From NCBI GenBank assembly GCA_021442845.1, contig JABUSD010000404.1:1-5639 (forward strand): 5,639 nucleotides of DNA, given 5' to 3'. Source of the DNA: Holdemanella sp. GTDB lineage: Bacteria > Bacillota_I > Bacilli_A > Erysipelotrichales > Erysipelotrichaceae. Each line of letters begins with the position of its first letter. Within the stretch, counting starts at the first letter, position 1. Below are positions 1-5,639 of the stretch, in pieces. The translations under genes were made by a program, and so were the position numbers. The notes beneath the pieces were generated by a model. That model saw nothing but the letters and a program-made list of their open reading frames with translations, did no database searches and had not been told where the DNA came from.

Positions 1-66
1 ATGATTGCGGGCCTTCCAATTGAAGATCCATCGGCATATACAGATTTGTTATGTAGCCTCTGGTAA
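1..66 (+). other. Possible 3' end of an upstream coding region (unrecognised)
   Basis: Frame 1 is open from the left edge to a TAA at 64-66 and would give a short peptide ending DPSAYTDLLCSLW. Frame 2 is also open from base 5 to a TAA at 71-73 and would end YVASGKK. A single-base shift between the two frames would join SAYTDL to YVASGKK, so this may be a frameshifted gene tail, in keeping with the decayed gene that follows. I recognise no family, and the piece is too short to call a gene. The ATG at bases 1-3 has no visible ribosome site because the window begins there. Confidence 0.2.
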
Positions 67-77
67 AAAATAATAGC

Positions 78-510
78 AGGAGGAAAATTAGAACCATTGT
101 TTACACCGTGGAAAATAGGAAATTGTGAAATTAAAAACGTATTGTACTGACTTCTATGGGAGGTACAAATCTATTTGGCTAAATAGAAATCAATCATTTT
201 GATAAAGAATGAGCAAGTTTCATCCTAGAGGTTGCGAAAAATGATGTCAACCTATCCACAATTCGATGGTAGGCCAATGGTTATGATGTAGAAGGACTTA
301 GTAAGATGGATGCTAGAGTTCCATAAGACTGAAGCAAAACTATTTATTCAGTTAACTGATGGATTTGGGCGTTCATTCATAATCCATCCTTTATTTCCGA
401 CACCTCTTACAAAACAATCAAAACACATTCATTTAGTGGGTGATTGTGCTGGAATTGGAAATCTAAGAACAGTAATCTGGAAAGCATATGAAATGGCAAT
501 GGCTATATAA
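78..510 (+). pseudogene. Decayed old-yellow-enzyme-type NADH:flavin ene-reductase (internal deletion, frameshifts, stops)
   Basis: This is the remnant of a FMN/FAD/[4Fe-4S] ene-reductase of the 2,4-dienoyl-CoA reductase, enoate reductase and BaiCD/BilR type. An intact AGGAGG ribosome site remains at 78-83, but the expected ATG near 89-93 is gone. Frame 1 from 91 reads EPLFTPWKIGNCEIKN, the usual N-terminus. One base appears lost near 139, and frame 3 continues from 141 as IVLTSMGGTNLFG, then stop (180-182), IEINHFDKE, stop (210-212), then FILEVAKNDV. After another shift, frame 1 resumes by 292-310 with LEFHKTEAKLFIQLTDGFGRS. The sequence then jumps to a typical C-terminal nucleotide-binding end, HLVGDCAGIGNLRTVIWKAY, and a stop at 508-510. 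Intact relatives are about 640-690 residues, so roughly 500 central residues are missing, including most of the barrel, the Fe-S cysteines and much of the FAD domain. The 66-codon open frame at 310-510 is part of this relic, not a gene. The family call is from remembered motifs; the exact substrate cannot be said. Confidence 0.85.
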
Positions 511-527
511 ATAGTAGAAATATTTAT

Positions 528-550
528 GATTTTTACTTATGTAAAAAATC
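528..550. repeat. Imperfect A/T-rich inverted repeat after the pseudogene
   Basis: The arms GATTTTTAC (528-536) and GTAAAAAATC (541-550) are complementary except for one extra A in the right arm. They are separated by a 4-base TTAT loop. The dyad lies 18 bases after the pseudogene stop. It could be the remains of that gene's terminator, or a regulator site, but it has only two G-C pairs near each end of the stem and no following T run. Function is unknown. Confidence 0.4.
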
Positions 551-571
551 TAACATTTTCATAAAATTTAG
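550..571. repeat. Second imperfect inverted repeat, overlapping the proposed -35 box
   Basis: CTAACATTTT (550-559) and AAAATTTAG (563-571) are complementary if C554 is bulged out, around a 3-base CAT centre. It shares base 550 with the preceding dyad and its right end covers the proposed -35 hexamer (569-574). That placement would suit an operator, but A/T-rich DNA gives such dyads easily, so chance is a fair alternative. Confidence 0.35.
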
Positions 572-597
572 ACTTTATTTAATAAATTTTATATGAT
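569..597 (+). promoter_or_regulatory. Predicted sigma-A-type promoter of the purine permease gene
   Basis: TAGACT (569-574, four of six matches to TTGACA) is followed by a 17-base spacer and TATGAT (592-597, five of six matches to TATAAT). Transcription would begin around 603-606, inside the 5' arm of the hairpin described next, giving a leader of only about 25 bases. I see no conserved purine-riboswitch core (no TTTCTACC-like or GACTA-like joining segments) in 511-629, so ligand control by that class is unlikely here. Confidence 0.5.
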
Positions 598-629
598 AAA
601 ATCCTTCCGTTGATAAGGGAGGATTTTTT
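598..629 (+). terminator. Terminator-like hairpin whose 3' arm is the permease ribosome site
   Basis: Bases 598-608 (AAAATCCTTCC) pair with 617-627 (GGGAGGATTTT) over 11 positions with one G-U pair. They close an 8-base loop, GTTGATAA, and a run of six T follows the GC-rich part (624-629). This has the form of an intrinsic terminator for transcription arriving from the pseudogene side. The 3' arm also contains the Shine-Dalgarno GGGAGGA (617-623) of the GTG start at 630, with a 7-base spacer, so the folded RNA would hide the ribosome site as well. A competing small hairpin, ATTTTAT/ATAAAAT (586-592 with 596-602, loop ATG), overlaps its left foot. No clear antiterminator partner for CCTTCC is seen upstream. 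Confidence 0.65.
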
Positions 630-2042
630 GTGAAAGACGATAAGAGAGAGTATACTTCCCCATATGAATTTGAGGGAAAAATTCCACTAAAGGAAGCAAT
701 CGCCTATGGTTTACAGCACGTACTTGCGATGTTTGTTGGAAACCTTACACCATTGATGGTAATCTGCGGTGCTTGTGGAATTGGAGCTGCAAGTGAATTT
801 GCTGATATTTATGTAAGTTTACTTCAGAATGCGATGATTATTGCCGGTGTTGTTACATTGATTCAGTTATTTGCGATTGGTCCAGTAGGAGGAAAAGTAC
901 CAATTATCATGGGTACAAGTTCTGGATTCATTGGTGTATTTAAAAGTGTTGCCGCTACAATGGGTGGTGGAATTGTAGCATATGGTGCTATGATGGGTGC
1001 ATCTATCGTAGGTGGTATCTTTGAAGGTGTATTAGGATTCTTCTTAAAACCATTAAGAAGATTTTTCCCACCAGTTGTAACAGGTACTGTTGTACTTGCG
1101 ATTGGTCTATCATTAATTTCCGTTGGTGTTGGATCTTTCGGTGGTGGATCTTCTGCTATGGATTATGGTTCAATTGAAAACTTAATGGTTGGATTTACCG
1201 TATTAGTCATCATCTTAGGATTAAAGCACTATACAAAAGGATTGACTTCCACATCTTCTATCTTAATTGGAATTATCTGTGGATATATCATCTGCTTCGT
1301 GATGGGTAAATTCCTACCAACAACTGCAGTAAATGCAGATGGTGTTGAATATGTTAAGTCATGGGTATTGAATTTTGATAAAGTAAAAGAAGCTGCATGG
1401 TTCTCATTCCCTAAGATTTTACCAGTAAAACCAATCTTCGATATGCGTGCTATTGCACCTGTTATGATTATGTTCATTGTAACAGCTGTTGAAACAGTTG
1501 GAGATATTTCAGGTGTTATCGAAGGTGGTATGGGAAGAGAAGCAACGGATACAGAATTAGCAGGTGGAGTTATCTGTGATGGTTTAGGATCTTCGTTGGC
1601 TGCTATCTTTGGTGTTCTTCCAAATACTTCATTCTCACAAAACGTGGGACTTGTTACTATGACAAAGGTTGTTAACCGTTTTGCCTTAAGCTGTGGAGCT
1701 ATCTTCTTGATTCTTTGTGGATTGTTCCCAAAACTAGCTGCTGTTCTATCTATCATGCCACAGGCTGTATTAGGTGGAGCTGCTATCATGATGTTCTCAT
1801 CAATTGTAGTCAGTGGTATCCAGTTAATCACTAAGAACCCAATGACAGCAAGAAGTATTTCTATCGTTTCTGTTGCCTTAGGGTTAGGATATGGTTTAGG
1901 AGCAAATGGAGCTGTATTGCTTGGACTTCCTCAGTCATTACAGTTAATCTTTGGTGGATCTGGTATCGTACCAGCTGCTATGGTTGCGATTATCTTGAAT
2001 GTTATCTTACCTAAAGATAAAGAAGACGAAGAAAATAAATAA
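630..2042 (+). CDS. NCS2-family purine permease (xanthine/urate type)
   Basis: This is an inner-membrane nucleobase:cation symporter of the NCS2/NAT family, 470 residues, the usual length. It starts at GTG 630 with GGGAGGA 7 bases upstream; no better start exists in frame. Family landmarks are GLQH at 27-30 in TM1, E288 in VETVGD (TM8), D317 in ICDGLGSS (TM9) and the NAT signature QNVGLVTMTK at 337-346 (TM10). The D317 to Q337 spacing of 20 equals D304 to Q324 in E. coli XanQ, as remembered. Q-N at the signature is typical of xanthine/urate carriers, while uracil carriers have E-N. The protein is strongly hydrophobic, with about 12-14 membrane segments, a short polar N-terminus and a charged tail KDKEDEENK. 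Its position directly ahead of a xanthine dehydrogenase-type operon supports purine uptake. Which purine (xanthine, urate or hypoxanthine) cannot be settled from sequence; PbuX/UacT/XanQ-like is the best description. Confidence 0.93.
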   Translation: MKDDKREYTSPYEFEGKIPLKEAIAYGLQHVLAMFVGNLTPLMVICGACGIGAASEFADIYVSLLQNAMIIAGVVTLIQLFAIGPVGGKVPIIMGTSSGFIGVFKSVAATMGGGIVAYGAMMGASIVGGIFEGVLGFFLKPLRRFFPPVVTGTVVLAIGLSLISVGVGSFGGGSSAMDYGSIENLMVGFTVLVIILGLKHYTKGLTSTSSILIGIICGYIICFVMGKFLPTTAVNADGVEYVKSWVLNFDKVKEAAWFSFPKILPVKPIFDMRAIAPVMIMFIVTAVETVGDISGVIEGGMGREATDTELAGGVICDGLGSSLAAIFGVLPNTSFSQNVGLVTMTKVVNRFALSCGAIFLILCGLFPKLAAVLSIMPQAVLGGAAIMMFSSIVVSGIQLITKNPMTARSISIVSVALGLGYGLGANGAVLLGLPQSLQLIFGGSGIVPAAMVAIILNVILPKDKEDEENK

Positions 2043-2051
2043 ACAAAAATT

Positions 2052-2077
2052 AGACTGTGTAAGCAGTCTTTTTTTTT
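2052..2077 (+). terminator. Intrinsic terminator or attenuator between permease and dehydrogenase genes
   Basis: AGACTG (2052-2057) and CAGTCT (2064-2069) form a perfect 6-base-pair stem with a TGTAAG loop. They run straight into nine T (2069-2077). It sits 10 bases after the permease stop and ends only 26 bases before the next start codon. The short stem suggests partial termination, which would set a lower level of the dehydrogenase genes than of the permease unless a separate promoter is used. Confidence 0.75.
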
Positions 2078-2078
2078 A

Positions 2079-2096
2079 TATAATTATTATGAGGAA
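2079..2096 (+). promoter_or_regulatory. Consensus -10-like TATAAT and ribosome site of the FAD-subunit gene
   Basis: A perfect TATAAT lies at 2079-2084 just after the T run, but the sequence 16-18 bases upstream lies in the terminator hairpin and has no convincing -35 (TGTGTA at 2056-2061). There is no extended -10 TG either. A start near 2091 would leave almost no leader before the Shine-Dalgarno AGGAA at 2092-2096. I therefore treat the TATAAT as a possible but weak promoter. The AGGAA, 7 bases before ATG 2104, decides the start of the next gene against the in-frame ATG at 2089, which lies upstream of this site. Confidence 0.35.
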
Positions 2097-2103
2097 AAAG
2101 CGT

Positions 2104-2850
2104 ATGTTAGAAATTAAAAATTATATTCGAGTAAAATCAATTGAGGAAGCTTATGAGCTGAATCAGAAAAAGAACAATACAATTATAGGCGGAATGTTGT
2201 GGTTAAAAATGCAGGATAGAACAATTGGAACAGCCATTGATTTATCTGATTTAGGACTTGATAAAATCGTTGAAGAGGATGATAAGTTTATCATTGGCGC
2301 TATGGTTACCCTTCGTGATTTAGAATTACATGAAGGATTGAATGCATTGACACAAAAAGCAATGAAGGAAAGTGTACGACACATCGTTGGTGTACAGTTT
2401 AGAAATCTGGCAACTGTAGGCGGAAGTATCTTTGGACGTTATGGATTTTCAGATGTCTTAACGGTATTCCTATCTATGAATGCCAAAGTGCAGACATATG
2501 AAAAAGGAATCATTTCGCTAAAGGAATTCAGTGAATCTAAATATGATAATGATATTGTCATGAATATCATTGTGGATAAGAAAGATATGAGGATTGTATA
2601 TCAGTCTATCCGTAATAATAATCATACGGATTTCCCTGCTTTGACATGTTCTGTAGGCTATATCGATGGAAAGTATTATGTTGCCTGTGGAGCAAGACCA
2701 TATAAGGCAAAACTGGTGATTTGTGATGATTTAAAGGGTGTTTCAAGCCAGTTTGATACGGCTACAAATAACCGTGCCAGTGCACAATATCGTGCTAAGA
2801 TGATGGATGTATTAATCAATCGTGCCTATAAAAAGATGAAAGGAGAATAG
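2104..2850 (+). CDS. xdhB: Xanthine dehydrogenase-type FAD-binding subunit (compact)
   Basis: This is the medium, FAD-carrying subunit of a three-subunit molybdenum hydroxylase. It takes electrons from the Fe-S subunit and hands them to NAD or another acceptor in the cytoplasm. The start at ATG 2104 gives 248 residues beginning MLEIKNYIRVKS, the normal family N-terminus. The frame is open further upstream, but that part overlaps the permease gene and the terminator. FAD-domain features are IIGG at 27-30 (first FAD loop), IGAMVTLRDL at 64-73, and RNLATVGGSIFG at 100-111 followed by SD at 116-117 (second FAD loop). The C-terminal CO-dehydrogenase-flavoprotein-type domain covers about 150-245, with TDFPALTCSVG near 175-185. 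E. coli XdhB-like subunits are about 290 residues; here the stretch linking the two domains (about 125-160) is trimmed. There is no inserted 4Fe-4S cysteine loop as in 4-hydroxybenzoyl-CoA reductase. The first loop reads GGMLW rather than the common GGTDL. The gene is 2 bases from the next and is certainly in an operon with it. Confidence 0.88.
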   Translation: MLEIKNYIRVKSIEEAYELNQKKNNTIIGGMLWLKMQDRTIGTAIDLSDLGLDKIVEEDDKFIIGAMVTLRDLELHEGLNALTQKAMKESVRHIVGVQFRNLATVGGSIFGRYGFSDVLTVFLSMNAKVQTYEKGIISLKEFSESKYDNDIVMNIIVDKKDMRIVYQSIRNNNHTDFPALTCSVGYIDGKYYVACGARPYKAKLVICDDLKGVSSQFDTATNNRASAQYRAKMMDVLINRAYKKMKGE

Positions 2851-2852
2851 TC

Positions 2853-3311
2853 ATGAATGTAACAATTACTTTAAATGGAAAACGAATCGTTGATGACATT
2901 GATCCTTCTACTTTATTGATTGACTGGGTTCGCTCAAAAGGATGTCTCAGTGTAAAACGTGGATGTGAAACAAGCAATTGTGGTTTATGTACAGTATTAT
3001 TAAATGATAAACCAGTTCTATCCTGTTCTATTTTAGCTGTTAGAGCGGACAAATGTAAGGTTGTGACATTGGAAGGACTACAAAAGGAAGCACAGGAGTT
3101 TGGTGCCTTTATAGCGGATGAAGGAGCCGAACAATGTGGCTTCTGCAATCCTGGATTTATGGTTAATGCCATCTGTTTACTAAAAGAGAATCCAGATCCA
3201 ACTGAAGATGAAATCAAGGAATATCTTGCAGGAAATCTATGCCGATGTTCTGGATATGAAGGACAGTTACGCGGTATTCAGAAATTTATCGCCTATAAAA
3301 AAGGAGCTTAA
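2853..3311 (+). CDS. xdhC: Xanthine dehydrogenase-type [2Fe-2S] subunit
   Basis: This is the small electron-transfer subunit with two [2Fe-2S] clusters, carrying electrons from the molybdenum site to FAD. Its 152 residues are a standard length for this subunit. The plant-ferredoxin-like domain (1-80) binds one cluster through C38, C43, C46 and C58 (CETSNCGLC, then LSC). The helical C-terminal domain binds the second through C95, C98 (QCGFC), C130 and C132 (LCRC). Q94, just before the third cysteine pair, is the conserved residue that touches the pyranopterin cofactor in this family. All eight ligands are present, so the subunit looks functional. The start at ATG 2853 follows AAGGAG (2840-2845), which lies inside the end of the FAD-subunit gene. 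The name follows E. coli usage, where xdhC is the Fe-S subunit; elsewhere xdhC names a cofactor-insertion chaperone, which this is not. CoxS/NdhS-like subunits of related hydroxylases have the same motifs. Confidence 0.93.
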   Translation: MNVTITLNGKRIVDDIDPSTLLIDWVRSKGCLSVKRGCETSNCGLCTVLLNDKPVLSCSILAVRADKCKVVTLEGLQKEAQEFGAFIADEGAEQCGFCNPGFMVNAICLLKENPDPTEDEIKEYLAGNLCRCSGYEGQLRGIQKFIAYKKGA

Positions 3312-3314
3312 ATC

Positions 3315-5606
3315 ATGAAAAAGGAATATAAATATATATCAAAGCCAATCCGTAAAGTCGATGCGATGCAGCTTGTGACAGGGAAACCGGTTTATGTAGA
3401 TGATGTGACTCCACAAAACTGTCTGGTTGTAAAACTATTAAGAAGTCCTCATGCGTCTGCGATTATTGAAAGCATTGATACATCCATTGCGAAACGTATT
3501 CCAGGTATTGAAGCTATCTTTACATATGAAGATTCACCACAGAATCGCTTTACAACAGCAGGGCAGACCTATCCGGAACCAAGTCCATATGACAGATTGC
3601 TGCTGGATAGACAAGTCCGTTTTGTTGGCGATCCCGTTGCGATTGTTGCTGGAGAAAACGAAGCATGTGTCAATAAGGCATTAAAACTGATTAAAGTAAA
3701 ATACAATGTATTAGAACCAGTACTGGATTTTAGAAAAGCCAAAGATAATAAAATCTTAGTACATCCAGAGGATAACTGGAAATCACTCTGTGATGTTGGT
3801 GCTGATAATAAAAGAAATCTGGTATCCAGTGAAGTCAGTGGGCATGGAAATCTAGAAGAAGCTTTTGGAAAATGTGATGAAATCATTGAAAGAACCTATC
3901 ATCTAAAAGCCAACCAGCAGGCGATGATGGAAACATTCAGAACGTATTGTGAAATTGATACCTATGGAAGACTACATGTCATTTCTTCGACACAGATTAT
4001 CTTCCATTGCCGAAGAATCATTTCCAATGCACTTGGAATCCCTAAGTCAAAGGTTCGTATCACAAAACCGAGAATTGGTGGCGGATTTGGAGCGAAACAA
4101 TCAGTAGTAGCTGAAATTTATCCGGCCTTTGTTACCTGGATGACAAAGAAGCCATCTAAACTGATCTATACAAGAGAAGAATGCCAGATTGCTGGATCTC
4201 CTCGTCATGAAATGGAAGTCACAATAAAGGTAGGAGCTACTAAAGAAGGAATTATCAAAGCCATTGAAATGTATACATTATCCAATTCAGGGGCTTATAG
4301 TGAACATGGACCAACAACAGTTGGTTTAAGCGGACATAAATCTATTCCGCTATATACGCATAATCTAGAGGCACATCGATTCAGCTTTGATGTTGTCTAT
4401 ACAAATATACAGTCGGCAGGTGCTTTTAGAGGATATGGAGCTCCACAGGGAATCTTTGCCCTGGAAAGTGCTGTGAATGAATTGTCAACGATTTTAAATA
4501 TCGATCCAATTGAAATTCGTAGAATGAACCTTCTACGCGAAGGGGAACAGATGGATGCCTATTATGGAGAATGGGCAAATGCCTGTGCTTTAGATAGATG
4601 CCTTGAAAAAGCGGTTGAATTGTTTGACTGGAACAATCGCTATCCATGTAAACAGATGGATGACCATACATTCCGCAGTGTAGGCGTTGCTATGGCAATG
4701 CAGGGAAGCTGTATCAGTGCCCTTGACGTAGGAGGAGCAACAATCCGTTTAACAGAAGATGGAGGATATGCCCTTGTCATTGGAGCAGCGGATATGGGAA
4801 CAGGATGTGATACCATTCTATCGCAGATGGTTGCCGAATATATGGAATGTGATTTAGAAGATGTAGAAGTCTTCTCAGCGGATACCGATCTATCACCATA
4901 TGATTCTGGTTCGTATGCATCCAGTACAACCTATATAACCGGAAAAGCCTGTGAAAAAGCTTGTGACATGTTGAAAGAAAAACTGGTTGAACTAGCGTCT
5001 TCTATGTTAGAAGAACCGGTGGACAATCTTGAATTCAAATCGGATGGTGTACATACATTAGACGGTTCTAAATTTGTCAGCCGTCTGGATATGGCAACGA
5101 AATCGATGCTGTATAACACATTCACTACACAGGTAACCGCAACGCATTCTTCCCCAGTTTCTCCACCACCCTATATGGTAGGTATGTGTGAAATTGAAAT
5201 CGATACCGAAACGGGTGAAACAAAAGTTATCGATTATCTAGGTGTTGTAGACTGTGGAACGGTTATCAATGAAAACTTATGCCGTGTCCAGACAGAAGGA
5301 GGAATCCTTCAGGGAATTGGTATGGCATTGAGCGAAGATGTCAACTATACATCAAGAGGATCCATTATCGAAAATTCCTTGATGAACTATAAGATTCCAT
5401 CACGTCTTGATATTGGTCATATCCGTACCGATTTTGAAAGCAGTTATGAACCAACGGGTCCATTTGGCGCAAAATCAATTGGTGAACTTGTCATCGATAC
5501 ACCATGTCCTGCCATCCAGCATGCCATTTATAACGCAACCCATAAATTCTTATATGAAGTGCCATTCACTCCCGAAAGAATTATTATGACAGACAATGAA
5601 AAATAG
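3315..5606 (+). CDS. xdhA: Xanthine dehydrogenase-type molybdopterin-binding catalytic subunit
   Basis: This is the large catalytic subunit of the hydroxylase, expected to hydroxylate a purine such as hypoxanthine or xanthine with water at the molybdenum centre. It has 763 residues, close to E. coli XdhA. The start follows AAGGAG (3301-3306), and the gap from the Fe-S gene is 3 bases. The N-terminal 'hammerhead' domain is about 15-140 (VTGKPVYVDD at 21-30, RFVGDPVAIVA at 102-112). The molybdenum-binding part follows, with GGGFGAKQ at 255-262, GAFRGYGAPQ at 369-378, DMGTGCDT at 493-500, VVDCGTVINE at 644-653, EGGILQGIGMAL at 661-672 and SIGE at 721-724. By motif alignment F258, R372 and E724 match bovine F798, R880 and catalytic E1261. 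Q262 stands where bovine xanthine oxidase has Glu802. No in-frame stop suggests selenocysteine, but Se-dependent members carry labile selenium that cannot be seen in sequence. Nicotinate, CO-dehydrogenase-like or aldehyde substrates are less likely given the adjacent purine permease. Confidence 0.92.
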   Translation: MKKEYKYISKPIRKVDAMQLVTGKPVYVDDVTPQNCLVVKLLRSPHASAIIESIDTSIAKRIPGIEAIFTYEDSPQNRFTTAGQTYPEPSPYDRLLLDRQVRFVGDPVAIVAGENEACVNKALKLIKVKYNVLEPVLDFRKAKDNKILVHPEDNWKSLCDVGADNKRNLVSSEVSGHGNLEEAFGKCDEIIERTYHLKANQQAMMETFRTYCEIDTYGRLHVISSTQIIFHCRRIISNALGIPKSKVRITKPRIGGGFGAKQSVVAEIYPAFVTWMTKKPSKLIYTREECQIAGSPRHEMEVTIKVGATKEGIIKAIEMYTLSNSGAYSEHGPTTVGLSGHKSIPLYTHNLEAHRFSFDVVYTNIQSAGAFRGYGAPQGIFALESAVNELSTILNIDPIEIRRMNLLREGEQMDAYYGEWANACALDRCLEKAVELFDWNNRYPCKQMDDHTFRSVGVAMAMQGSCISALDVGGATIRLTEDGGYALVIGAADMGTGCDTILSQMVAEYMECDLEDVEVFSADTDLSPYDSGSYASSTTYITGKACEKACDMLKEKLVELASSMLEEPVDNLEFKSDGVHTLDGSKFVSRLDMATKSMLYNTFTTQVTATHSSPVSPPPYMVGMCEIEIDTETGETKVIDYLGVVDCGTVINENLCRVQTEGGILQGIGMALSEDVNYTSRGSIIENSLMNYKIPSRLDIGHIRTDFESSYEPTGPFGAKSIGELVIDTPCPAIQHAIYNATHKFLYEVPFTPERIIMTDNEK

Positions 5607-5639
5607 AATGATTTATTTATTAGGTGGAAATGATCAAAA
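5596..5639 (+). CDS. Possible start of a further gene, cut by the window end
   Basis: An open frame overlaps the end of the molybdenum-subunit gene. ATG 5596 (overlap of 11 bases) or ATG 5608 (just after the stop) would give (MKNR)MIYLLGGNDQ, open to the edge. Neither start has a clear ribosome site, so translational coupling to the preceding gene would be needed. The hydrophobic strand followed by GGN is a little like the start of carbamate kinase (ALGGN), an enzyme found in some purine-degradation clusters. Ten residues cannot support that, so no function is assigned. Confidence 0.3.
   Translation, partial: MKNRMIYLLGGNDQ

Noticed and set aside
310..510. 66-codon open frame as a stand-alone small protein
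   Set aside because: Its two halves match the early part and the extreme C-terminus of one ene-reductase family, with matching upstream debris in other frames and no ribosome site at 310. It is a deletion relic.
511..629. Purine (guanine/adenine) riboswitch ahead of the permease
   Set aside because: The conserved joining segments and the two interacting loops of that class are not found; the region is nearly all A/T apart from the hairpin at 598-627.
1229..1831. 200-codon open frame on the - strand inside the permease gene
   Set aside because: It lies wholly antisense to a well-supported membrane protein, matches no family I recognise, and is explained by codon bias of the + strand gene.
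1999..2103. Longer start for the FAD subunit (at 1999 or ATG 2089)
   Set aside because: The extension overlaps the permease gene and translates the terminator. ATG 2089 has no good ribosome site, whereas AGGAA sits correctly before ATG 2104 and the family N-terminus begins there.
2816..3217. 133-codon open frame on the - strand across the FAD/FeS gene junction
   Set aside because: The + strand carries all eight Fe-S ligands and its own ribosome site here; the antisense frame looks like a shadow.
3569..3886. - strand frames within the molybdenum-subunit gene (3569-3886, 4426-4671, 4931-5125) and + strand frames at 3451-3684 and 5407-5589
   Set aside because: All are out-of-frame readings of a continuous gene with family motifs throughout; none has a ribosome site or recognisable product.
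1..5639. CRISPR arrays, tRNA/rRNA genes, insertion sequences or attachment sites
   Set aside because: No spaced direct repeats, cloverleaf sequences, transposase fragments or terminal repeats were seen on reading the window.

Overview
The window reads as a purine-salvage or purine-catabolism segment of a low-GC, Gram-positive-type anaerobe. The A/T-rich intergenic DNA, strong AGGAGG-type ribosome sites, short intergenic gaps and protein style point to Bacillota. A gut Erysipelotrichia or Clostridia member is my inference, and the sequence alone does not fix the genus. All real genes are on the + strand.

Layout: (1) Bases 1-510 hold genetic debris. A possible tail of an upstream gene is followed by a clearly decayed old-yellow-enzyme-type ene-reductase, which keeps its ribosome site, pieces of its N-terminus and its extreme C-terminus but has lost the middle. 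(2) Bases 511-629 are non-coding and A/T-rich. They carry consecutive dyads, a plausible sigma-A promoter and a terminator-like hairpin whose 3' arm contains the ribosome site of the next gene. (3) 630-2042 is an NCS2-family purine permease with the QN-type signature expected of xanthine/urate carriers. (4) 2052-2077 is a short intrinsic terminator or attenuator. (5) 2104-5606 is a tight three-gene operon for a xanthine dehydrogenase-type molybdenum hydroxylase, in the order FAD subunit, 2x[2Fe-2S] subunit, molybdopterin subunit, with gaps of 2 and 3 bases. (6) A possible further gene starts at the very end, overlapping or abutting the last stop codon, and runs off the window.

Taken together, the permease would bring xanthine, urate or a related purine into the cell. 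The three-subunit hydroxylase would interconvert hypoxanthine, xanthine and urate (or a similar N-heterocycle), passing electrons from Mo to the Fe-S clusters to FAD. No ring-opening genes of the anaerobic purine pathway and no cofactor-maturation genes are visible here; they may lie downstream. I see no wholly new system. The least ordinary points are the promoter/terminator/ribosome-site overlap ahead of the permease, the compact FAD subunit, the Gln at the position of the mammalian substrate-binding Glu, and the half-erased ene-reductase.
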